Source: Acidobacteriota bacterium
Lineage (GTDB): Bacteria; Acidobacteriota; Blastocatellia; Pyrinomonadales; Pyrinomonadaceae
Assembly: GCA_019247865.1 (NCBI GenBank)
Contig: JAFBAJ010000464.1
Location: forward strand, 1-10,626
Length of the DNA stretch: 10,626 bases
Direction: 5' to 3'
Position numbers and translations under genes: made by a program. Below are positions 1 through 6,165 of the stretch, piece after piece. Under the pieces are notes generated by a model, which was not told where the DNA came from, ran no database searches, and saw only the letters and a list, made by a program, of their open reading frames with translations. Position 1 is the first letter of the stretch. Each line of letters begins with the position of its first letter.

Positions 1-710
1 TGGATAACGCCCACGTTGTTTCGATACTGAAAGACATGTACGAACATGAAGAGGAACGAGACCAGCACGACAGACCACCAGAGGCCGAGTGTCTTCTCCA
101 GCGCGGTATAGAGGACGCCGCGATAGACTATCTCTTCCACCAGCGGCCCGGTCGCCACCGCCAGCACGGCCAGCGTGATTCGCGTCGCGGTCGAGCTGTC
201 GATCAGCATCTCGATGTCCGTGGGAGCGCCGCCGCCGATGAACTTGGCGAGCAGCGCGCCCGCGAAATAGAGCGCAATCGCCAGCACCGCGCAGGCCGTG
301 AAGCCGAAGCCGGGACTAAAGCTCCAGTTGAGCGTGCGCCAGAACGGACGCCTGCGCCAACGCGTGACGATGACCCACGCGGCGAAGAACGTGATGAGGT
401 GCGCCGGGATGATGCCGATGACGCTCAACAGCAGCACCTTAGGATCGGTCAACCACTTCTGCTGGGCCAGCTCCGCGCCCTTGTAATGCGAAAAAACGTA
501 AGGCAGCGCGACCAGGTTCGGCAGCATGACGATCAACATGATGCTCAGCAGCCAGAGCCCGAGAGCCAGCAACGCTTCCCCACGGGCAGTGGTTCTCATC
601 TCGCCCTGCACCGGCACGGCAGGCATCGGCGACAGCTCTCCGAACTCCAGTGGGCGCTCGCCCTGCTCTTCCGTCGGCGCGGCAGGCATGTGTTCATTCG
701 ATGTGCTCAC
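1..710 (-). CDS. CPBP-family intramembrane metalloprotease, partial (C-terminus off the window)
   Basis: Translating the minus strand from GTG at 710 gives 236 codons with no stop before the window edge, so the 3' end is missing. After a Pro/Glu-rich cytoplasmic N-terminus (residues 1-42) come hydrophobic segments at about 45-66, 92-117, 135-157 and 210-226. Residues 192-198 read EEIVYRG, the EExxxR motif 1 of the CPBP (Rce1/CAAX-protease-like) family, and F221-xxx-H225 fits motif 2. Motifs 3 and 4 would lie beyond the edge. Family members are multi-pass membrane proteases or putative proteases, and the substrate here cannot be named. The in-frame stop upstream is at 753-755, so only GTG 710 or ATG 689 are plausible starts. 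Neither has a clear Shine-Dalgarno sequence. The gene starts 37 nt after the plsC stop and is probably cotranscribed with it. Confidence 0.85.
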   Translation of the reverse strand, partial: MSTSNEHMPAAPTEEQGERPLEFGELSPMPAVPVQGEMRTTARGEALLALGLWLLSIMLIVMLPNLVALPYVFSHYKGAELAQQKWLTDPKVLLLSVIGIIPAHLITFFAAWVIVTRWRRRPFWRTLNWSFSPGFGFTACAVLAIALYFAGALLAKFIGGGAPTDIEMLIDSSTATRITLAVLAVATGPLVEEIVYRGVLYTALEKTLGLWWSVVLVSFLFMFVHVFQYRNNVGVI

Positions 711-747
711 GATAGCTGAGGAGTGTAAGAGACAGATGCACGAAGGG

Positions 748-1524
748 TCAAATCAAGCTTTCGAAGTGGCGCGCGATCGAATCCCAGACCGTTTGCATTA
801 ATCCTTCAAGGTCTGCTTCGGTCAGGCCGTCGGTCGGGACGGGAGCGTCGACGTACATGTCTATCGCGCCGGGGCGAAAGATGATCGAGTCGGGCGGGAG
901 GATCTGGCGCGAGCCGAGGATGGTCACGGGGATGATGGGCACGCCCGCCTGCAAGGCCAGCCGGAAGCCGCCCTTCTTGAACGAGTGCAGGTAGCCGTCG
1001 CGCGAGCGCGTGCCTTCCGGGAAGATAAAGACGCAGATGCCGTCGTGCAGGTAGCTCGCGGACTTTTGGAGGCTCGTGACGGCGTTCTGCGTCGAGCTGC
1101 GGTCAATCGGAATGTGCCCCGCGCGCGTCAGATGCCAGCCCATGAAGGGAATCCGAAAGAGCGATTTCTTGGCCGCGATGCGCAACTGCGCGGGCAGGTA
1201 GCCGAGCATCGCAGGGATATCCATGTAGCTCTGGTGCGAAGAGAGAAAGACATACGACGCGCCCGCCACGATCTGCTCCGCACCATGCACGCGCACGCGC
1301 GCTCCAGCCGTCCGCGCGATCATGCGGCACCACGTGCGCGCGCACCAGTGCTGCCGTCTCCCGTTTGGGTCGTACAGCGAGAGCGTGAGCGAGAGGCTCC
1401 CCATGATGATGGTGTAGAGATAGATGAGCGGAATGGCGACGGCTGAGCGCAGATAGTTGAGAAGCGTCGGGCGCGGCGGCGGCGGCGTGCGCGGAGCCTC
1501 CAGATCAATCTGCTGAGCCATCAT
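748..1524 (-). CDS. plsC: 1-acyl-sn-glycerol-3-phosphate acyltransferase (PlsC/LPLAT family)
   Basis: A 258-residue protein with the acyltransferase motifs in order: HX4D at H97-D102 (HQSYMD, catalytic His/Asp), GHIPIDR at 136-142, FPEGTRS at 168-174 (glycerol-phosphate binding) and VPIIPVTI at 195-202. A hydrophobic stretch at about 27-50 should anchor it in the inner membrane, and the N-terminus is proline-rich (residues 11-19). The family transfers an acyl chain to the sn-2 position of lysophosphatidic acid to make phosphatidic acid. Length is normal for PlsC (about 240-260). Tandem ATGs at 1524 and 1521 make the exact start ambiguous, and no clear Shine-Dalgarno precedes them. The start follows a perfect 25-bp inverted repeat by only 12 nt. 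Related LPLAT enzymes that acylate other lipids cannot be excluded, so the substrate is inferred from the family. Confidence 0.9.
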   Translation of the reverse strand: MMAQQIDLEAPRTPPPPRPTLLNYLRSAVAIPLIYLYTIIMGSLSLTLSLYDPNGRRQHWCARTWCRMIARTAGARVRVHGAEQIVAGASYVFLSSHQSYMDIPAMLGYLPAQLRIAAKKSLFRIPFMGWHLTRAGHIPIDRSSTQNAVTSLQKSASYLHDGICVFIFPEGTRSRDGYLHSFKKGGFRLALQAGVPIIPVTILGSRQILPPDSIIFRPGAIDMYVDAPVPTDGLTEADLEGLMQTVWDSIARHFESLI

Positions 1525-1536
1525 GACAAAAGAATC

Positions 1537-1609
1537 TCACGCAAAGGCGCTGGTGACGCAAAGAAAGCGATTGAATGCTCTTCCTTGCGTCACCAGCGCC
1601 TTTGCGTGA
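1537..1609. repeat. Perfect 25-bp inverted repeat, CGCAAAG family, copy 1
   Basis: Positions 1537-1561 and 1585-1609 are exact reverse complements (25 of 25), beginning TCACGCAAAGGCGC, with a 23-nt loop. The hairpin sits in the 92-nt gap between the zinc-finger gene and plsC, 7 nt after the stop codon and 12 nt before the next ATG. In the direction of transcription it is entered by ACAGTTTCACGC and left by GCGTGAGATTCTTTT, so it resembles a Rho-independent terminator with a short T-rich tail. Its outer borders match those of the element at 2909-2969, while its middle differs. Confidence 0.9.
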
Positions 1610-1616
1610 AACTGTT

Positions 1617-1883
1617 TTACAGCGTCTCGAAAAAAATCTCGTCCACGTAGCACCAGCCCCAGTCCTCGCCCGGCTCGAAGGATTTGATGATCGGATGGCC
1701 GGTCGCGTGAAAATGCTTGGTGGCGTGCTTGTTCTTCGAGGAATCGCAGCAGCCGACGTGCCCGCACGTCTCGCACAGGCGCAGGTGCAGCCACACGTCC
1801 CCGATGCGCAGACAGTCCTCGCAGCCGCGCGCGCTCGGCGTCACTTCCTGGATCTGACTCAGATGCTTGCAGGTCTCTTCCAT
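1617..1883 (-). CDS. Stand-alone UBP-type zinc-finger protein
   Basis: An 88-residue protein that is almost entirely one zf-UBP domain. Candidate zinc ligands are C5, H7, C21, C24, C37, C40, C45/C46, H53, H59 and H63. The signature stretches WLHLRLCETCGHVGCCDSS (31-49), HATGHPIIKSFEPG (59-72) and DWGWCYVDE (74-82) are intact. In eukaryotes this fold binds the free C-terminal Gly-Gly of ubiquitin in deubiquitinases and HDAC6. Bacterial single-domain versions are known as a family, but I know of no established function, so only zinc binding is asserted. There is no signal peptide or membrane segment, so it should be cytosolic. ATG 1883 lies 6 nt after the Nudix stop codon, which suggests translational coupling. 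The gene ends just before a strong hairpin, perhaps the end of a transcription unit. Confidence 0.88.
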   Translation of the reverse strand: MEETCKHLSQIQEVTPSARGCEDCLRIGDVWLHLRLCETCGHVGCCDSSKNKHATKHFHATGHPIIKSFEPGEDWGWCYVDEIFFETL

Positions 1884-1889
1884 AATCTT

Positions 1890-2444
1890 TCACCGTGTTT
1901 GAAAGCCGAGACGCCCGGCCGCCAGCCAGAGGCCGATGATGGTCTTGGCGTCTTCGATCTCGCCGTCTGTGATCATCTCCAGCGCGCTCGTGATGGGCAG
2001 GCGGACGATCTTCAGGTATTCGTCGTCGTCCAGTTTCTGCGCCGTCTCGACCATCTCCGTCGCCAGATAGACCCACATCTTCTCTTCCAGAAAACCGGGC
2101 GAGACGAAGAACTCCGTCAGCTTCTCCAGCCGCCCGGCGCGAAAGCCGATCTCTTCTTCAAGCTCGCGCGCCGCGCCCTCCTCCGGCCTTTCGGGCGGCG
2201 AGAGAGTTCCGGCCGGAGCTTCCAGCAGATAGCGTACGGCCGGATGCCTGTACTGCCGCACGAGCGCGACCGTGGCGTCGTCGAAGACCGGGATGATGAC
2301 CGCGCTGCCCGGATGATGCACGATCTCGCGCTTGTAGGTCTGGCCGCCCTCGCGGATCGTCTCGACCGTGATGTCAAAGACGCGGCCGTGATAAATCTCT
2401 TCGGTCGCGATGACCTCGGTTTCTTCGATATCAGGTGTCGCCAT
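1890..2444 (-). CDS. Nudix hydrolase, ADP-ribose pyrophosphatase-like
   Basis: A 184-residue protein with a complete Nudix box at residues 79-101 fitting GX5EX7REUXEEXGU: G79, E85, R93-E94, E97-E98, G100 and F101. The acidic residues would bind the metal. Upstream, RQYRHPAVRYLLEAPAGTL (63-81) is typical of the ADP-ribose/nucleoside-diphosphate-sugar branch. P116 lies 15 residues after the box, where ADP-ribose pyrophosphatases carry a diagnostic proline. The likely reaction is ADP-ribose to AMP plus ribose-5-phosphate in the cytosol. Other NDP-sugars or GDP-mannose are possible substrates. The start at 2444 is fixed by AAGGA overlapping the stop codon of the upstream gene, only 6 nt away. The zinc-finger gene follows after another 6 nt, so these genes form a tight translational unit. 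Confidence 0.92.
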   Translation of the reverse strand: MATPDIEETEVIATEEIYHGRVFDITVETIREGGQTYKREIVHHPGSAVIIPVFDDATVALVRQYRHPAVRYLLEAPAGTLSPPERPEEGAARELEEEIGFRAGRLEKLTEFFVSPGFLEEKMWVYLATEMVETAQKLDDDEYLKIVRLPITSALEMITDGEIEDAKTIIGLWLAAGRLGFQTR

Positions 2445-2447
2445 AGT

Positions 2448-2452
2448 TCCTT
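2448..2452 (-). promoter_or_regulatory. Shine-Dalgarno for the Nudix gene, overlapping the preceding stop
   Basis: On the minus strand the end of the upstream gene reads TAAGGAACTATG. AAGGA shares bases with the TAA stop and lies 3 nt before the ATG at 2444. A ribosome finishing the secreted-protein gene would already be at this site, which supports translational coupling. Confidence 0.6.
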
Positions 2453-2861
2453 ACTTCTTCAGATAGCCCGGAGTGATTACGACCTCCAGAATGAATGCGC
2501 CGTCCGCGCGCTCGGTTCCCATCAGGTTGCGTTCGACGCTGATGGTGTAATCGCCGGTCTCCGTCAGGTCTTCGTTGAAGACGAGGCCGCCGTGCTGGCC
2601 GTTCGCGTCGCCGGAAGGCGAAGAGACCATGCCCGCCGTCATGAGCCCTTCCGTGAGCGAGATGATGTTGACGATCATGTGATCGCCCGCTTTGGCTTTG
2701 ACCACGAAGCGTGCGTCGGCGTTCTTGTTCCGCGTCAGCCGCCCGCGCACCTGCGTGCTGATCGTTCCCGGCAGGAACTTGATGCGCGTCGATCTGGCTT
2801 GCGCCGCAGCCGTCACCGGAACCAGCAGCAGCATGACCAGCAGGACAATGATGCGATTCAT
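2451..2861 (-). CDS. Small secreted protein, PPC-like beta-sandwich (hypothetical)
   Basis: A 136-residue protein. The N-terminus MNRIIVLLVMLLLVPVTAAA is a classical Sec signal peptide, with probable cleavage after AAAQA at residues 18-22. The mature part of about 114 residues starts with an RIKFLPG segment and has alternating hydrophobic strands, including RFVVKAKAGDHMIVNI (51-66) and, near the end, ETGDYTISVE followed by FILEVVI. This pattern resembles pre-peptidase C-terminal (PPC)-like domains found in small exported proteins. The fold is an inference from pattern, and no catalytic motif is visible. There is no Cys at the cleavage site, so it is not a lipoprotein. The start at 2861 is chosen for its good Shine-Dalgarno (GAGGA, 5-nt spacer). 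The frame is also open to an ATG at 2924, which would put repeat-derived residues before the signal peptide. The gene follows rodA across a hairpin and is tightly linked to the Nudix gene. Confidence 0.8.
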   Translation of the reverse strand: MNRIIVLLVMLLLVPVTAAAQARSTRIKFLPGTISTQVRGRLTRNKNADARFVVKAKAGDHMIVNIISLTEGLMTAGMVSSPSGDANGQHGGLVFNEDLTETGDYTISVERNLMGTERADGAFILEVVITPGYLKK

Positions 2862-2866
2862 TCCGT

Positions 2867-2871
2867 TCCTC
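2867..2871 (-). promoter_or_regulatory. Shine-Dalgarno that sets the start of the secreted-protein gene
   Basis: The minus strand reads AGAGGAACGGAATG. GAGGA lies 5 nt before the ATG at 2861, while the upstream in-frame ATG at 2924 sits inside the repeat element and has no comparable site. This is the best Shine-Dalgarno in the window. Confidence 0.7.
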
Positions 2872-2908
2872 TTTTCGCCTGAGCTTTTCAAGTTAGGATA
2901 AAACAATC

Positions 2909-2969
2909 TCACGCAAAGGCGCAAAGGCGCAAAGAAAAGCTGGAGACTTTCCTTTGCGCCCTGGCGTGA
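2909..2969. repeat. Near-palindrome of CGCAAAG units, copy 2; possible rodA terminator
   Basis: Positions 2909-2927 pair with 2951-2969 with 17 of 19 matches. The left arm continues as tandem GCGCAAAG octamers (to about 2934). In the direction of transcription the element begins 11 nt after the rodA stop and ends in GCGTGAGATTGTTTT, a hairpin plus T-rich tail that could end the mre-rod transcript. It shares both boundaries with the element at 1537-1609. Confidence 0.8.
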
Positions 2970-2980
2970 AACTGTCTTTG

Positions 2981-4102
2981 TCAGTTGACGAAGCGGCGGA
3001 GCTGAACGCTGATGGCGAAGCCGATGGCGATGAAGGTCGCAAGCACGGAGGAGAGCCCCGCGCTCATCAGCGGGAGCGGGACGCCGATCACCGGCAGCAT
3101 CCCGAGCGCCATCCCGATGTTGATGAAGAGCTGGAAGGCGAAGCCTCCGACGATAGCCATGATGACGAGCATCCCCGTCCGGTCCGGCGCGCGTCGCGCC
3201 CCCGTGATTAATCTTGAAAGCAGGATGGCATACGCTATCAGCAGCAGCACGCAGCCGAGGAAGCCCGTGTTCTCAGCCGTCACGGCGAAGATGAAATCCG
3301 AGTGCGGCTCCGGCAGAAACTTGAGGCTGCTCTGCGAGAACTCGCGCGGCGCGCGCGAGCCGGTCAGGCCGCCCTTGCCGACCGTCACGATGGATTGCAG
3401 CGTGTGATAACCGTACCGGCGTGGGTCTGCATTATCCGGGTCGAGGATGACGTTGATGCGCTCCTGCTGGTAGTTCTTGATCTTGCCCGTCTTGACGCCG
3501 ACGATGTAGGCGGCCGGAACCAGCAGCACGCTCAGGATGACCGCGGCCAGCACGAAACGCATCTTGATGGCCGAGAGAAAGAGCACCACCGCGAGCAAAG
3601 GGAAGTAGGTGATGGCTTGCCCAGAATCCGGTTCCAGCAGGATCAGCCCGACGGGCAGCGCGAGGATAAAGATGCCCGCGACCATCTCTCTCAGCGTCAG
3701 CGCGGAGGTGCGCGGCCGTCCGAAGAATCGCGCCAGCATGAGCACGGTCGGAATCTTGACGAACTCCGACGGCTGGAACTGACCGATGATCGGCATCTTG
3801 ATCCAGGCGCGCTGGCCGTTGATCTTCATCCCGATGCCCGGGACGAGCACGATCATCAACAGTATCAGCCCGAAGATATAGAAGGCCGGAGCGAAATGCA
3901 CCAGCTTGCGATAGTCCGTGAAGGCGATGGTCAGCATCGCCACCAGCGCGATGCCGAGACCGATGAGCTGCTTCTGCCAGTAGGCTTCGGTCGGCTGCGC
4001 GTTGTGGATCTGCCACGTGCCGAAACCGACGATGCCGATGGCGAGCAAGGCCAGCAGCCAGTCAAAGTCACGGAGGCTACGTTTTTCGAGGATTGCTACC
4101 AT
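2981..4102 (-). CDS. rodA: RodA, SEDS-family peptidoglycan glycosyltransferase
   Basis: A 373-residue, multi-pass (about ten hydrophobic segments) inner-membrane protein of the SEDS (FtsW/RodA/SpoVE) family. It polymerises lipid II into glycan strands for cell elongation, working with PBP2. Family landmarks are GMKINGQRAWIKM and QFQPSEFVKIPTVLMLARFF in the first half, EPDSGQAI in the middle, and LPEPHSDFIFAVTAENTGFLG towards the end. D269, in the HSDF of that last motif, corresponds to the SEDS catalytic aspartate. The C-terminal GMLPVIGVPLPLMSAGLSS is also typical. I chose ATG 4102 because the protein then begins MVAILEKRSLRDFDW. The 13 extra residues possible from ATG 4141 are encoded by the intergenic repeat. 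No Shine-Dalgarno is visible and the hairpin ends about 2-4 nt before the ATG. It is the last gene of the shape block. Confidence 0.95.
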   Translation of the reverse strand: MVAILEKRSLRDFDWLLALLAIGIVGFGTWQIHNAQPTEAYWQKQLIGLGIALVAMLTIAFTDYRKLVHFAPAFYIFGLILLMIVLVPGIGMKINGQRAWIKMPIIGQFQPSEFVKIPTVLMLARFFGRPRTSALTLREMVAGIFILALPVGLILLEPDSGQAITYFPLLAVVLFLSAIKMRFVLAAVILSVLLVPAAYIVGVKTGKIKNYQQERINVILDPDNADPRRYGYHTLQSIVTVGKGGLTGSRAPREFSQSSLKFLPEPHSDFIFAVTAENTGFLGCVLLLIAYAILLSRLITGARRAPDRTGMLVIMAIVGGFAFQLFINIGMALGMLPVIGVPLPLMSAGLSSVLATFIAIGFAISVQLRRFVN

Positions 4103-4103
4103 A

Positions 4104-4179
4104 ACAGTGGTCTGTGGTCGGTGGTCAGGGGTCAGCAGCAATCAGTCTTTCACTGACCGCCGACCACTGATCTCTGACC
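4104..4179. repeat. GGTCAGT-heptad palindrome between mrdA and rodA
   Basis: Positions 4114-4128 and 4153-4167 are inverted repeats with 14 of 15 matches. Both arms extend outwards in 7-nt steps (ggtctgt, ggtcggt, ggtcagg, ggtcagc on the plus strand), the arms differing by one unit. The element fills essentially the whole 78-nt gap between the mrdA stop and the rodA ATG. It belongs to the same family as 7702-7778, sharing the heptad unit and a GAAAGA in the loop (read in the direction of transcription). Confidence 0.85.
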
Positions 4180-4180
4180 A

Positions 4181-6076
4181 TTATTTCTTTGCTACCAGTG
4201 CTCCCGGCGGGTCTTCATGGCGCGTGTTGCGATAATAGACATCATAGAGGGCGCGTGCGGCGGGGGCTGCGTGCGTGCCGCCGAAGCCGACGTTTTCGAT
4301 CAGCGCGAGGACGGAAATCTCCGGCTTGTAGGCGGGCGCGAACGAGACGAACCACGCGTGGTCTTTGTTCTCGCCCGTATCTTTGCCGAGTCCCACGACC
4401 TGCGCCGTGCCGGTCTTGCCCGCGATATCAAAGCCAGCCATCTTGATCTTTCCGGCCGTGCCGCCGTTATTGACGACGCCCCACATGCCTTCGACGACGA
4501 AGTGGTGCTGGTCTTCGGGAATCGGAATCACTTTGGGCTGCGTGCGGTCAAAGCCGTGCGCCGGACGTGCTTCGCGATAGTCCGGTTTGTCCGGGTCGCC
4601 CACGGCCGCGATCTCTCTAACCTCTTTCATGAGGTGCGGAATGTACATCTGGCCGCCGACGCCGATGCTCGCAATGGTGCGCAGCAGCGCCATCGGCGTG
4701 ACGAAATCATAGACCTGCCCGAACGAAGCGTAGACCGTGTCGATGTCCCGCCATTCCGGGTCGCGCGGATTAAAGCGCGCCTTGAACTCCTGCGACGGAG
4801 TCCAGCTAATCAGCTCGTGCGGCAGGTCTACGCCCGTCCGCTTGTTGAGGTCGAACTCGTCCACCATCTGCATGATGCCGTTGAGCGTCATCTTCAAGCC
4901 GAGGCGATAAAAGTAGCCATCGCACGATTTCGTGATCGCCATGCGCAGCTCCGGCGTGCCGTGATTGCCCATGCAGCGCGTGAACTTGTTGCCGATGGTG
5001 ATGCCTCCGCCGCAGACCAGCGCCGAGTGATCGATGCTGATCGCGCCCTGCTGAAGTCCAGCGACGGCCATCGGAATCTTCCACGTCGAGCCGGGCGGAT
5101 AGCGTCCCTGGATCGCTCTGTTGTAGAGCGGCGTGCGCGGGTCTTTGAGGAGCGCGGCATATTCCGCGCGCCCCTCTTTGGAAGTGATGCGCTGTGAAAA
5201 GAGGTTCGGGTCGAAGGTCGGGGCGGAAGCGAGCGCGAGGATTTCGCCGTTGTTCGGGTCCATCGCGATGATCACGCCGCGCTTTGAAGGAGAGTTGCGC
5301 AACTGCTCTTCGGCGGTCGCCTGCAGGTCGAGGTCGATTGTCGTCACCAAGTCCTGTCCGGCCTGTGGCTCGACCTTCTCGATCTCTTCCTGTATGTGGC
5401 CGCGACTGTCCACGACGACCTTGCGATAGCCGTCGCGCCCGCGCAGGGCATCATCGTAGACGGCTTCGATGCCCTCGATGCCGATGATGTCGCCGGGCTT
5501 GTAGCCTTTGCTCTTGAACTTAGGCAGCTCCAGTTGCTCCGAGCTGATCTCGCCGACGTAGCCGAGGACGTGCGCGAGCATGCCGTTCTCGGGATAGCGG
5601 CGCTGCGGCTGCTGCTCGACGCGCAGCTCCGGGAATTCGAGCGTGTGCGCTTCGACCCACGAGATGTCCTGCGCGTTGGCGTTCTCCTTGACGCGGATGG
5701 ACTCGAAGGCCGGTTGGGACGCGATCTCTTTGAAGCGCTCGCGCAGGTATTCCGGGTCGACGTTGAGGCCGTTCGCAAGCGGCTCGATCAGGGAATCAAA
5801 GCCGCCCTTCACGTCTTCGCGCGAGATGATGACGTTGTAGATGGATTGCGAGTCGACCAGCACTTTCTTGCCCGTGCGGTCGAGAATCGCGCCGCGCGGG
5901 GCCGGGATCGGCAGGAGGCGAATGCGCTGGTTCTCCGCGCGTTCGGCGTAATAGCCGCCCTTCACGATCTGCAGCATGTACAGCCTGACGCCCAGCACTG
6001 CCAGCATCAGGACAATCAGGATCTGTATCACGCGCAGACGCACGCGCAGGTTTTGTGAATCGTCTTCGAATTTCAT
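4181..6076 (-). CDS. mrdA: Penicillin-binding protein 2 (MrdA), elongasome transpeptidase
   Basis: A 631-residue class B PBP, close to the usual length of about 630. After a short cytoplasmic start (MKFEDDSQNLRVRLRVIQ) comes one membrane helix at about residues 16-33. The periplasmic pedestal/dimerisation region follows and contains PIPAPRGAILDRTG (56-69). The transpeptidase domain carries S330-T-W-K333 (nucleophile motif, in YPPGSTWKI), S384-C-D386 (SxD variant of the SxN motif, as in other PBP2s) and K554-T-G (in IAGKTGTAQ). It cross-links lateral-wall peptidoglycan and is activated by MreC. The start at 6076 gives the usual PBP2 N-terminus. An in-frame ATG at 6127, preceded by GAAGAG at 5 nt spacing, would add 17 residues, so this is a real alternative. 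The gap to mreD is 89 nt with the chosen start. rodA follows across a heptad hairpin. Confidence 0.95.
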   Translation of the reverse strand: MKFEDDSQNLRVRLRVIQILIVLMLAVLGVRLYMLQIVKGGYYAERAENQRIRLLPIPAPRGAILDRTGKKVLVDSQSIYNVIISREDVKGGFDSLIEPLANGLNVDPEYLRERFKEIASQPAFESIRVKENANAQDISWVEAHTLEFPELRVEQQPQRRYPENGMLAHVLGYVGEISSEQLELPKFKSKGYKPGDIIGIEGIEAVYDDALRGRDGYRKVVVDSRGHIQEEIEKVEPQAGQDLVTTIDLDLQATAEEQLRNSPSKRGVIIAMDPNNGEILALASAPTFDPNLFSQRITSKEGRAEYAALLKDPRTPLYNRAIQGRYPPGSTWKIPMAVAGLQQGAISIDHSALVCGGGITIGNKFTRCMGNHGTPELRMAITKSCDGYFYRLGLKMTLNGIMQMVDEFDLNKRTGVDLPHELISWTPSQEFKARFNPRDPEWRDIDTVYASFGQVYDFVTPMALLRTIASIGVGGQMYIPHLMKEVREIAAVGDPDKPDYREARPAHGFDRTQPKVIPIPEDQHHFVVEGMWGVVNNGGTAGKIKMAGFDIAGKTGTAQVVGLGKDTGENKDHAWFVSFAPAYKPEISVLALIENVGFGGTHAAPAARALYDVYYRNTRHEDPPGALVAKK

Positions 6077-6165
6077 AAAGCAATGACAGGCGGCCAGGGA
6101 TGAGCGGCAAGTTGATGCCGAGAGCATTTTAGCTCTTCACAGCGCACTTGTCACTCACAGCTTTT

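Noticed and set aside
723..735. GTGTAAGAGACAG resembles the Tn5/Nextera mosaic end, suggesting a chimeric assembly junction
   Set aside because: It lacks two bases of the mosaic end, and genes on both sides keep the same strand, spacing and base composition. Coincidence is more likely.
1575..2882. A 435-codon open frame on the plus strand
   Set aside because: Antisense to the zinc-finger, Nudix and secreted-protein genes, all of which carry clear family motifs or a signal peptide. The plus-strand product is Arg/Asp/His-rich without recognisable domains.
2862..2924. Upstream ATG at 2924 for the secreted protein
   Set aside because: It lies in the CGCAAAG repeat and would bury the signal peptide behind 21 residues, whereas ATG 2861 has a good Shine-Dalgarno.
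4103..4141. Upstream ATG at 4141 as the RodA start
   Set aside because: The added 13 residues are encoded by the heptad hairpin, and ATG 4102 gives an ordinary RodA N-terminus.
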